A stretch of DNA of 64,000 nt from Rhizobium albus (GTDB lineage Bacteria > Pseudomonadota > Alphaproteobacteria > Rhizobiales > Rhizobiaceae). Numbering within the stretch: the stretch's first letter is position 1; every line of letters begins with the position of its first letter. Below the pieces are notes generated by a model, which had not been told where the DNA came from, made no database searches, and saw nothing but the letters and a program-made list of their open reading frames with translations. Made by a program: the position numbers and the translations under genes. The stretch covers positions 1 through 64,000 of the forward strand of contig BSNO01000003.1 of assembly GCA_030160035.1 (NCBI GenBank), in the 5' to 3' direction. Of the stretch, positions 56,875 to 64,000 are shown in pieces.

Positions 56875-57527
56875 GTCACCTCCAGCCGTGTCGCGAAGAG
56901 CTGCGAGATGTCGTAGCCCTCGGGATCGTTGAAGAAGGCTTCCGTCAGGCTGCCCTGCATTTCGGCAAGCACCTGATCGGGATCGGGCCGCACCACGGCG
57001 CTCTCGCATCCGCCGGCATTGCCCATGACGACCATGTCGCCGTCATTCGCGAAGTCGATCGCGGCATACATGGTCGGATCGTAGACGCCGAAGGTCAGCT
57101 TGCCATCGAGCGGCGCGTCTTCCTTGGGCTTCACCGCGAAGAACATCAGAAGCTGCCCATTCTCGAAATTGGCGAAGATACGATCTGGCGCCTGGACGCC
57201 GAGATCAACGCCATTTCGGTGAATGGCAGTGTAATAGTCGAAATCGCCCAGCGATTGGCGCACGGTTTCGCCGATCGCCTCCAACTCCTCCTGCTCGAGT
57301 TGGAGGTTGGAGTTCGCGTCGAATTCCAGCATCACGGTGGAGGAAAAGAACTCGTCGAAACGCCAGACATGGCGAAGCTCTTCCACCTTGTCATCGTCGC
57401 CGAGCATGACCTCGAGCCGTGCTTCGGCAAAGATGTGAGGATGAGCGCCGGCAGACGTCGGCAGGGCCAGCAGGCAGATCCCGGCAAACGCCAGGCGCGC
57501 CAATCCGCTTTTCCGTGTCGTTTTCAT
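56868..57527 (-). CDS. DUF1007 periplasmic partner of the Ni/Co exporter
   Basis: 219-residue secreted protein of the DUF1007 family. A signal peptide (LARLAFAGICLLALPTSAGA) is followed by HPHIFAEARLEVM, the metal-binding N-terminal His motif exposed after cleavage, and typical LRHVWRFDEFFSS. DUF1007 genes are usually paired with NicO/RcnA transporters, as here. It may deliver or sense the metal in the periplasm. AGGGG precedes the ATG at 57527. Confidence 0.87.
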   Translation of the reverse strand: MKTTRKSGLARLAFAGICLLALPTSAGAHPHIFAEARLEVMLGDDDKVEELRHVWRFDEFFSSTVMLEFDANSNLQLEQEELEAIGETVRQSLGDFDYYTAIHRNGVDLGVQAPDRIFANFENGQLLMFFAVKPKEDAPLDGKLTFGVYDPTMYAAIDFANDGDMVVMGNAGGCESAVVRPDPDQVLAEMQGSLTEAFFNDPEGYDISQLFATRLEVTC

Positions 57528-57629
57528 CGATGCCCCTGACACTGTCCCGAATCCCGATAGCCACCGCTTGCCTTGAAAAGGCGGCTGAAATTCGACCGTG
57601 GCACCGCAAGCTTTCGCGAAACAGGCCTC

Positions 57630-58529
57630 TCAGCCCTGATGCAGCTTCCTGAACCATGCGGTCTGATGGTCGACGAAGGCGCGAACTTTGGCCGGCAGAT
57701 AGCGGCGGTGGGGATAGATCGCGTAGATGCCGCGATCGTCGATGCCGTTTTCCTCGAAGAGCGAGACGAGTTCGCCGCTGTCGAGCGCGGCCTTCGCCAC
57801 GAAGTCCGGCAGCATCGTCACGCCAAGCCCGCCGATCGCGGCGCGCATGGCCATCATCGGGCTGTTGACCTCCATGCGGACATTCACGTTGACCGTGAAC
57901 TGGCTGCCATCGGCGCGCTGGAACCGCCAGTTGCTGAGCGAGCGACCATTGGTGTCGAGAATGCAGGGCAGACGCGCGAGATCCGTCGGGTCGTTCAACG
58001 GTCCATGTTCTTCGATGAACGCGGGCGAGGCGCAAACGAGGATGCGGAAGGGCCCAAGCTTTCGGGCGATCAGTCCGGAATCCTCAAGCCGGGTGATGCG
58101 GATCGCGATGTCGAAGCCTTCCTCCACCAGATCGACGAATCGATCGTCGGCGACGACATCGAGCGTCAGGTCGGGATGATCGACGGCGAAATCGACCAGC
58201 GATGCGCCGATATCCGCGTCGGCGAAGGTGCGAGGGGCCGAAATCCGCAATCGGCCTTTCAGATCGCTGTTGTTCTCGCGAACCAGGTCCGCGAGGCTGT
58301 CGATTTCCTTCAGGATTTCAGACGCGCTCTTGTAATAGGTGTGACCCGCTTCGGTAAGGGAGAATTGCCGCGTCGTGCGGTTCAAGAGAAGGGCGCCGAG
58401 CTCGTCTTCCAACTCCCGGACATATTTTGAAAGCAGCGCCTTAGACCGGCCGATCTTGCGCGATGCTGCGGAAAAGCCCTCTGCCTCGACCACGTCTATG
58501 AAGGCTCGAATGCGCGTCAATGTATCCAA
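57630..58529 (-). CDS. LysR-family regulator
   Basis: 299-residue LysR regulator. The winged helix is at residues 1-60 (MDTLTRIRAFIDVVEAEGFS; RKIGRSKALLSKYVRELED), followed by an effector domain (GRLRISAPRTFADADIGASL). The sequence is of the group that represses or activates neighbouring metabolic genes, but its nearest gene is the divergent decarboxylase transcript starting about 160 nt away, and the Ni/Co genes are upstream of its 3' end. The target is unknown. Confidence 0.88.
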   Translation of the reverse strand: MDTLTRIRAFIDVVEAEGFSAASRKIGRSKALLSKYVRELEDELGALLLNRTTRQFSLTEAGHTYYKSASEILKEIDSLADLVRENNSDLKGRLRISAPRTFADADIGASLVDFAVDHPDLTLDVVADDRFVDLVEEGFDIAIRITRLEDSGLIARKLGPFRILVCASPAFIEEHGPLNDPTDLARLPCILDTNGRSLSNWRFQRADGSQFTVNVNVRMEVNSPMMAMRAAIGGLGVTMLPDFVAKAALDSGELVSLFEENGIDDRGIYAIYPHRRYLPAKVRAFVDHQTAWFRKLHQG

Positions 58530-58653
58530 TGTAAGGAGGTCCTTGCTTTAGTTCAGCCGCATATGTTGTCGGATACCGCGATCGCAAGAGGCAGAACGGC
58601 ATTCTGGGGCCGAATGACGCTTACGTGTTCGACGCGATCCGATGAAAAACCTC

Positions 58654-58682
58654 TTGATTGTGACAGCGCGACTCACTATTTC
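58654..58682 (+). promoter_or_regulatory. Candidate promoter of the decarboxylase leader
   Basis: TTGATT (58654-58659) and TATTTC (58677-58682) are 17 nt apart, placing transcription start near 58690, about 400 nt upstream of the decarboxylase gene. The -10 match is moderate. Between the LysR gene and this promoter nothing else is seen. Confidence 0.4.
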
Positions 58683-58689
58683 CGGTGCT

Positions 58690-59068
58690 GCCCAAAGTCG
58701 CACGTGCCTGTGGGTGTCCGCCGAACCCTCGAATGGTGAGGAAATTCGGTAAGGTACCTGGAACTAACCCCTCCAGTCGCTTCTCCGGCCAACCGGAAAG
58801 AGCGAGGACATCTTGAAGCAACGACGGTGCGGGCCTTTCTGGTGTCTGCCGGCTGTCCAAATGCCGGGGTTACTGAAGAGGCACACCCTCATTGCCGAAA
58901 GTGCGGTTGGGTCACCCCCATCCAATCCAAGGCAGACAAAGTCCGAATCATCGCCCGGGCGGGCGCTGGTTCAGCCATTGCGTCGCAAGTCTTGCGGAAC
59001 TGCGGTCCTCCATCGGCCGTCGTCCTTCGGGCTGGCGTCGTCCTTTGTCATCCGGCTTTTCAAGCCGG
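58690..59068 (+). ncRNA. Long 5' leader of the decarboxylase mRNA, candidate speF-type element
   Basis: This gene-free stretch upstream of the decarboxylase is GC-rich and has several hairpins, among them TCCGG-CCAA-CCGGA (58784-58797) and CCGGCTT-TTC-AAGCCGG (59052-59068), the latter 10 nt before the SD. Alphaproteobacterial ornithine decarboxylase genes are known to carry a conserved cis RNA in this position (the Rfam speF motif), so this is the natural candidate. I cannot confirm the consensus by eye. Confidence 0.45.
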
Positions 59069-59091
59069 GCATGGAAATGGGAGCGACCCCG

Positions 59092-60225
59092 ATGACCACT
59101 GACCGTATCCGCGATTTCCTCGCAACCCGACGTCCCGAAGGCCCTTGCCTCGTCGTCGATCTCGACATCGTGCGCGACAATTACCGCGCCTTCGAGAAGG
59201 CGTTGCCCGACAGCTCCATCTATTATGCCGTCAAGGCCAACCCCGCGCCCGAAATCCTGAAGCTTCTCGCTTCCATGGGCTCCAACTTCGATTGCGCCTC
59301 CGTGGCCGAAATCGAAATGGCCCTGGATGCTGGTGCAACCGCACGCCGTATCTCCTTCGGCAACACGATCAAGAAGGAGCGCGACGTGGCGCGTGCCCAT
59401 GCGCTCGGCGTCAACCTCTTTGCTGTCGATAGCCATGAGGAAGTCGAGAAGGTCGCCCGTGCCGCCCCCGGCGCACGCGTGTTCTGCCGCGTCCTGACCG
59501 ATGGCGAAGGCGCCGAATGGCCGCTGTCGCGCAAGTTCGGCTGCGTGCCGCAGATGGCCGTCGATGTGCTCGTCTACGCCCACCAGCTCGGTCTCGTCTC
59601 CTATGGCGTCTCGTTCCATGTCGGTTCGCAGATGACCAAGCTCGACGCCTGGGATGCAGCATTGTCGGACGCGCGCCGTGTGTTCGAAAAGCTCGCCCAG
59701 CAGGGCATCGAGCTCAAGATGGTCAATATGGGTGGCGGTTTCCCGACCAAGTACCTGAAGGACGTGCCGACGGCTGAAGCCTACGGCCAGGCGATCTTTG
59801 GTGCGCTGCGCAAGCATTTCGGCAACAACCTGCCGGAGACGATCATCGAGCCGGGTCGCGGCATGGTCGGCAATGCCGGCGTGATCAAGGCTGAAGTCGT
59901 GCTCGTCTCCAAGAAGGCCGACACCGATCAGCTGCGCTGGGTCTTCCTCGACATCGGCAAGTTTGGCGGGCTCGCCGAGACGATGGACGAGGCGATCCGC
60001 TACCCGATCCGCACGGCCCGCGACGCGGACGACATGGAAAACTGCGTGATCGCCGGCCCGACCTGCGATAGCGCCGACGTGCTCTATGAAAAGGCGCCTT
60101 ATCCGCTGCCCGTCTCCCTGACGATCGGCGACGAGGTTCTGATCGAAGGCACCGGCGCGTACACGACGACCTACGCGTCCGTGGCCTTCAACGGCTTCGA
60201 ACCGCTCCGATCCTACGTCATCTGA
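59092..60225 (+). CDS. odc: Ornithine/lysine decarboxylase, alanine-racemase fold
   Basis: 377-residue PLP decarboxylase of fold type III (eukaryotic ODC-like). The PLP lysine is in IYYAVKANPAPEIL, the glycine loop is MVNMGGGFPTKY, and phosphate/substrate residues are in ETIIEPGRGMVGNAG, AGPTCDSADVLYEKAPYPLP and TGAYTTTYASVAFNGF (conserved C-terminal aromatic). It makes putrescine from ornithine and perhaps cadaverine from lysine. Length equals the rhizobial Odc enzymes. ATG at 59092 follows GGGAG by 8 nt; the open frame continues upstream to 58813 but is leader RNA. Confidence 0.93.
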   Translation: MTTDRIRDFLATRRPEGPCLVVDLDIVRDNYRAFEKALPDSSIYYAVKANPAPEILKLLASMGSNFDCASVAEIEMALDAGATARRISFGNTIKKERDVARAHALGVNLFAVDSHEEVEKVARAAPGARVFCRVLTDGEGAEWPLSRKFGCVPQMAVDVLVYAHQLGLVSYGVSFHVGSQMTKLDAWDAALSDARRVFEKLAQQGIELKMVNMGGGFPTKYLKDVPTAEAYGQAIFGALRKHFGNNLPETIIEPGRGMVGNAGVIKAEVVLVSKKADTDQLRWVFLDIGKFGGLAETMDEAIRYPIRTARDADDMENCVIAGPTCDSADVLYEKAPYPLPVSLTIGDEVLIEGTGAYTTTYASVAFNGFEPLRSYVI

Positions 60226-60333
60226 CCGCCGGGGGCTGGGTTCCAGCCCTCGACAGGTCTGCCACTGGCTGCAGCGTTCGCTTGACGTGGACGCGCGGCT
60301 GCGTGCTCTCCATTCGTCCCGAAAGTCATGCCC

Positions 60334-60909
60334 ATGACCACGCTGTCCCACCAGATCGACACCGCTAAAGCCGGCCTCGCCGCTGAGGATCTGATCACCA
60401 TCCGCGCGGAAGCTGCGTATGAAATCGACGAGCGCAATGCGTTGCTTGCGCGCGCCATGGCGCCCGACTGGCGCACGAAGACGTCGGAGAAGCTGCGCCA
60501 CGGCCGCCTTCCGGCCGCCGGCCTTGCGTTTGTCGCCAAGAACCGTGCGGGCCACATCCTCGGTACGGTGCGGCTTTGGGATATCCATGCCGGCATCGAC
60601 CGGGAAGGCCGCGCCGTGCCGGCGCTTCTGCTCGGCCCGCTCGCTGTCGATCCATCGGCCAAGGCAGCCGGCATCGGCACGGGCCTGATGTTGCGCGCGA
60701 TTGAAAAGGCGCGGCGCTACGGCCATGGCGCGATCCTGCTCGTTGGCGACGCGCCCTATTACGAGCGCTTTGGCTTCACGGGCGAAAAGACGGCGACGCT
60801 GATGCTGCCTGGCCCGTTCCAGCGCGACCGGTTCCTCGCGCTGGAACTCAAGCGCGGTCATCTGGACGGTGCTGCAGGCTTCGTCAGCGCTTCCGGCAGC
60901 AAGGCCTGA
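60334..60909 (+). CDS. GNAT-family N-acetyltransferase
   Basis: 191-residue acetyltransferase. Acetyl-CoA-binding motif region LGPLAVDPSAKAAGIGTGLM with the Q/RxxGxG/A-type loop, followed by YGHGAILLVGDAPYYERFGF. ATG at 60334 has GAAAG 9 nt upstream; ATG 60328 would be too close. It follows the decarboxylase by 108 nt and could act on its amine product, but this family (YhbS-like) is diverse. Confidence 0.85.
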   Translation: MTTLSHQIDTAKAGLAAEDLITIRAEAAYEIDERNALLARAMAPDWRTKTSEKLRHGRLPAAGLAFVAKNRAGHILGTVRLWDIHAGIDREGRAVPALLLGPLAVDPSAKAAGIGTGLMLRAIEKARRYGHGAILLVGDAPYYERFGFTGEKTATLMLPGPFQRDRFLALELKRGHLDGAAGFVSASGSKA

Positions 60910-60937
60910 GAATATCTTACAATCGATAATGCGTAGG

Positions 60938-60968
60938 GCCGCTCCCTCCCGGGGCGGCTCTTTCGTTT
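60938..60968 (+). terminator. Rho-independent terminator
   Basis: GCCGCTCC (60938-60945) pairs with GGGGCGGC (60951-60958, one G-T pair) and is followed by CTCTTTCGTTTT. It ends the decarboxylase/GNAT transcript just before the convergent UdgX gene. Confidence 0.7.
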
Positions 60969-60975
60969 TGGCGCT

Positions 60976-62436
60976 TCAGGCCGCGTTCATCAGGTCCCGC
61001 ACGGCGGCAAGATCCTCCGCAAACAGGCGGCGCTCGCGCGCCGCGGTCTCCTTGTCCGGAATGCGCAGCAGGAAGGACGGGTGCACGGTGACGAACACGC
61101 GCAGCCCGCTCTCGGTCGTCACGATCTGCCGCCGGTTCTTCGTCACCGGCATCGTCTTGCCGGACAAGGCGGTGAGCGCTGTTGCGCCAAGCGCCACGGT
61201 GAGCTTGGGTTGGATCAGCGTCAGTTCCTGGTCGAGCCACCAGCGGCAGGCCTGTACTTCCCCCGAATTGGGCTTGGAGTGGATGCGCCGCTTGCCGCGC
61301 GGCTCGAACTTGAAGTGCTTCACCGCATTGGTGACATAGACGCGCTGACGATCGATGCCGACCTCTTCCAGCGTGGCGTTAAACATCTGTCCGGCCGGCC
61401 CGACGAAGGGTTTTCCCGCCAGATCCTCCTGGTCGCCAGGCTGCTCGCCGACGAAGACAACATCCGCATCGCGTGGACCCTCGCCAAAGACGGTCTGCGT
61501 CGCATCCTTCCAGAGCGGGCAACGTCGGCAGCCCTCGGCCTGTTTCTCCAGCGCATCGAGCGTCGCGGCGATCTCTTCCTCGGCCATGCCGCCCATCTTT
61601 TTCGGCTCCCAATACTGTTCCTGGATGCGGGCGTGGTGCGGCGCGGAGAGGGTCGGCGCGCGCGCCACCATCTCTTCCGCTGCCTTGCCGGCGCCGGCGA
61701 TCATGCCAGGAATGAGCGGCGCCTCGGGCAGGTTCCGCCAGTATTTCTTCGGCATTTCGGCCTGCATGGCCTTCACCTTCAACCGGGCGGGATTGAAGAT
61801 GGATGTGAAATAGGTGCGCCAGAGATCCTCGGCCGCATCGTCTGCGGGTGCATCTTCCTTGCTTGCGCCCGGCATGACCGTGATGTCCGCGCCGTCCCAG
61901 GAGATCGAGCGCCAGGGTGTCAGGATCGTCCATTTCATGCCGGTGAAGCGCGCCCGAAAGAACCCCGCTTCGCGTTCTGCGATATAATGCTCCGGCTCGA
62001 ACCAGGCGACGAACCATTCTTCGCCCGCCACGTCGATCTTCCGGAAGCGCACGAAGGCATGCATCTTGTGGGCATCGCGCCGGATCGATTTTTCCATCCG
62101 TTCGAGCCGCTGGATGTCTGGGTCGGATGCGATGCGGAGCAGGTTTTTCTCGCGCGAAACCCTCAGGAGCAGCCGGTACATGAAGGAGAAGCGATCCGGA
62201 TCGCGATGATGGATCACCTGTTCCAGCCGTTTGACAACCTCGCGCGGCACGGTGAATTCCGCACCGGCCGGCGGCTCGGGCAGAAGCGATGACGCATTCT
62301 CGAAAAGGTCTTCCGCCGTCTGCCCAACCACGCTGAACCGGACGTCGCCGGGCTTGACGCCGGCCAGCGCCAGCTGCCGCGCCGCATGGCGCCACCCGTC
62401 GAAATCCGTCTGATCGGCGAGGGTAACCGAGTACAT
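60976..62436 (-). CDS. udgX: UdgX-family uracil-DNA-binding protein fused to DUF4130
   Basis: 486-residue fusion. The N-terminal ~250 residues are DUF4130 (TIGR03915-like, linked to DNA metabolism). The C-terminal ~200 residues are a UdgX-type uracil-DNA glycosylase: GEQPGDQED at 330-338 (water-activating motif), the Arg/His loop KRRIHSKP at 382-389 whose His386 is the covalent uracil-DNA trap in UdgX, and VHPSFLLR at 451-458. Cys303, Cys306 and Cys397 may ligate an Fe-S cluster. It starts 2 nt after a radical SAM gene that is its usual partner. The cellular role is DNA repair or modification. Confidence 0.88.
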   Translation of the reverse strand: MYSVTLADQTDFDGWRHAARQLALAGVKPGDVRFSVVGQTAEDLFENASSLLPEPPAGAEFTVPREVVKRLEQVIHHRDPDRFSFMYRLLLRVSREKNLLRIASDPDIQRLERMEKSIRRDAHKMHAFVRFRKIDVAGEEWFVAWFEPEHYIAEREAGFFRARFTGMKWTILTPWRSISWDGADITVMPGASKEDAPADDAAEDLWRTYFTSIFNPARLKVKAMQAEMPKKYWRNLPEAPLIPGMIAGAGKAAEEMVARAPTLSAPHHARIQEQYWEPKKMGGMAEEEIAATLDALEKQAEGCRRCPLWKDATQTVFGEGPRDADVVFVGEQPGDQEDLAGKPFVGPAGQMFNATLEEVGIDRQRVYVTNAVKHFKFEPRGKRRIHSKPNSGEVQACRWWLDQELTLIQPKLTVALGATALTALSGKTMPVTKNRRQIVTTESGLRVFVTVHPSFLLRIPDKETAARERRLFAEDLAAVRDLMNAA

Positions 62437-62438
62437 GG

Positions 62439-63674
62439 TTAGAACAGCGACAACTGCGCCGGTTGCGGCGTCATGCGTGCTTTGAGCGAAGGACTATCGG
62501 TCAGTCCGCCCGGTTGCCAATCGAGCGCGGTGATGAACGGCCGAACCTTGTTGACCGACTGACAAAGCCGGCCGACATCCTCGAGCCTGAGCGTTCGATA
62601 GCGCCGCACCTGCAGGATCTTCGCCACGGCCTTGGTGCCGAGCCCCGGCACGCGCAGCAGCGATTCCCGATCGCCCCGGTTGACGTCGACTGGAAAACGC
62701 TGGCGATTGGCAAGCGCCCAAGCAAGCTTGGGGTCGACGGCGAGATCGAGCATCCCGTCGCTCTGGCCCGCCAGGATCTCGTTCTGCTCGAAGCCATAGA
62801 AGCGCATCAGCCAGTCGGCCTGGTACAGCCGATGCTCGCGCATCAGCGGCGGCTGGATGAGCGGCAGCGATGATTTCGCATCCGGTATCGGACTGAAGGC
62901 GGAGTAGTACACGCGCTTCAGATGATAGCTCGAATAGAGCCGGGCGCTGGTTTTCAGGATCGTGTCATCATTGGCGGCATCGGCGCCGATGATCATCTGC
63001 GTCGACTGCCCGCCCGGCGCAAAGCGTTCTTTTCTCTTGGTGCGCAGCGTCGGCTCGGATTTCTCCTCGATCTTCATCCGCAAATTGCCCATCGCCTTAC
63101 GGATTTCCGCAGGACGCTTCTCCGGCGCTAGGCGCGAAACGCCGTCATCGGTCGGCAATTCCACATTGATCGACAGTCGGTCGGCAAAGCGACCCGCTTC
63201 CTCGAGCAGCAGCGGGTCGCAATCCGGAATGGTCTTCAAATGAATGTAGCCGGCAAAGCGGTGCGTCACGCGAAGCTGCCGTGCCACTTCGACCAACTGC
63301 ATCATCGTTTCGTCCGGCGAACGGATGATCCCGGAGGAGAGGAACAGCCCCTCAATGTAGTTCCGCTTGTAGAAATCGAGCGTCAGGTAGACGACTTCCT
63401 GCACCGTGAAGCGGGCCCGACGCACATTCGACGACGACCGGTTGATGCAATAGGCGCAATCGTAAATGCAGAAATTCGTGAGCAGGATTTTCAGAAGCGA
63501 AATGCATCGCCCGTCCGGCGCATAGGAATGACAAATGCCGGCCCCGGTGGTCGACCCGATGCCACCCGTGGCGAGCGAGTTGCGCTTCGTCGAACCGGAG
63601 GAAGCACAAGAAGCGTCGTATTTCGCAGCGTCCGAAAGGATCGCCAGTTTTTCCATCGTCGATAGCTGAGCCAT
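62439..63674 (-). CDS. Putative DNA modification/repair radical SAM protein
   Basis: 411-residue radical SAM enzyme. The 4Fe-4S SAM cluster motif CIYDCAYC is at residues 69-76. A helix-hairpin-helix DNA-binding element (LLRVPGLGTKAVAKILQVRR) lies near residue 345, as expected for a DNA-acting enzyme of the TIGR03916 group. It is paired with the DUF4130-UdgX gene 2 nt downstream. The reaction is unknown, but the pairing with a uracil-DNA glycosylase points to a base modification or repair chemistry. Confidence 0.88.
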   Translation of the reverse strand: MAQLSTMEKLAILSDAAKYDASCASSGSTKRNSLATGGIGSTTGAGICHSYAPDGRCISLLKILLTNFCIYDCAYCINRSSSNVRRARFTVQEVVYLTLDFYKRNYIEGLFLSSGIIRSPDETMMQLVEVARQLRVTHRFAGYIHLKTIPDCDPLLLEEAGRFADRLSINVELPTDDGVSRLAPEKRPAEIRKAMGNLRMKIEEKSEPTLRTKRKERFAPGGQSTQMIIGADAANDDTILKTSARLYSSYHLKRVYYSAFSPIPDAKSSLPLIQPPLMREHRLYQADWLMRFYGFEQNEILAGQSDGMLDLAVDPKLAWALANRQRFPVDVNRGDRESLLRVPGLGTKAVAKILQVRRYRTLRLEDVGRLCQSVNKVRPFITALDWQPGGLTDSPSLKARMTPQPAQLSLF

Positions 63675-63780
63675 GCGTTCATGCTATGTTCGCAGGAGGC
63701 TGGCGTCTATGTCTTTTATTGTATAGATACCGAGGGATTTGGGAGCCCTGCCGATCGGTTCTCACGAAAGTCCAATCCAC

Positions 63781-63905
63781 CTCATCCTGAGCCTGTCGAA
63801 GGACGAGGTGGCCCCGATCATGCCCGCCTCGTGGTTCGGCAGGCTCACCATGAGGGGCGCGAGAGATGCCGCCACGCCCTCGCCCTTCGACAGGCTCAGG
63901 ATGAG
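63781..63905. repeat. Palindromic intergenic repeat with 22-bp perfect arms
   Basis: CTCATCCTGAGCCTGTCGAA(GG) at 63781-63802 is an exact reverse complement of 63884-63905. A third, diverged copy of the right arm lies inside (about 63834-63855, GTTCGGCAGGCTCACCATGAGG-like with several changes). This sequence class is a dispersed intergenic repeat in many alphaproteobacteria. The rest of 63675-64000 has no gene. Confidence 0.85.
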
Positions 63906-64000
63906 GGCTGGGGGAGATCATGGAGGGCCGCAAGGCAGCGCCGCAATGTTCAAGCAGTGATATCCACCACGCCGCAATCGCCGGCCTCGGAGCCGAAAAC

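Noticed and set aside
58948-60861. A 637-codon minus-strand frame opposite the decarboxylase and GNAT genes
   Set aside because: Spans two confident genes in antisense and lacks any recognisable motif.

Overview
The window is GC-rich, densely packed chromosomal DNA from an alphaproteobacterium, most likely order Hyphomicrobiales (Rhizobiales) and Rhizobiaceae-like. Supporting signs are an OxyR gene divergent from katG, an ectoine-type EhuABCD transporter, a long-form indolepyruvate oxidoreductase pair, a DUF3618/holin-like/Ndi stress operon and an alanine-racemase-fold ornithine/lysine decarboxylase with a long leader. I see no rRNA, tRNA, CRISPR array, insertion sequence or prophage.

Layout. 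1-7.9 kb: an SLC13/TrkA-C permease, a YdhS-like flavoprotein and a sulfate ABC transporter (cysA-W-T and the binding protein), facing an Rrf2 regulator. 8.3-11.7 kb: a tightly overlapping four-gene cassette (GT2 glycosyltransferase, acyl-CoA dehydrogenase-like protein, PIG-L deacetylase, NodS-like methyltransferase) of unknown product. 11.8-15.1 kb: katG and oxyR. 15.2-19 kb: small and stress-type genes, including a translationally coupled DUF3618/holin-like/Ndi operon and a stand-alone DUF3320 module. 19-24 kb: a cobalamin-riboswitch-controlled btuB-F-C-D uptake operon. 24-28.4 kb: a MarR regulator followed by the indolepyruvate ferredoxin oxidoreductase genes, with a perfect palindrome between them. 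28.5-31.6 kb: ehuB-C-D-A. 31.8-36.9 kb: a zinc metallopeptidase-like protein, then a LacI regulator with xylB-xylA.

36.9-46 kb: a second LacI regulator facing tandem operators and a carbohydrate operon (TIM-barrel isomerase/epimerase, Gfo/Idh/MocA dehydrogenase, RbsABC-type importer). A VapBC pair and a GH1 beta-glucosidase follow. 46-54 kb: trhO, an N-acetylmuramidase, eda, a DUF533 protein, a TetR regulator whose start codon is not evident, two membrane proteins, and a second SLC13/TrkA-C permease. 53.6-58.5 kb: an aminotransferase, a GNAT enzyme, a Ni/Co exporter with its DUF1007 partner, and a LysR regulator. 58.6-64 kb: the decarboxylase with a roughly 400-nt leader, a GNAT enzyme, a two-gene DNA-repair-like operon (radical SAM protein plus DUF4130-UdgX fusion), and an inverted repeat with 22-bp perfect arms.

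The window is mainly metabolic: import of sulfate, B12, compatible solute and sugars, each with a local regulator. The least understood parts are the GT2/ACAD/PIG-L/NodS cassette, the radical SAM/UdgX pair, the oxidoreductase/epimerase sugar operon and the orphan DUF3320 module. Start sites were chosen from Shine-Dalgarno (SD) matches, family N-termini and operon overlaps, and several differ from the longest reading frame.
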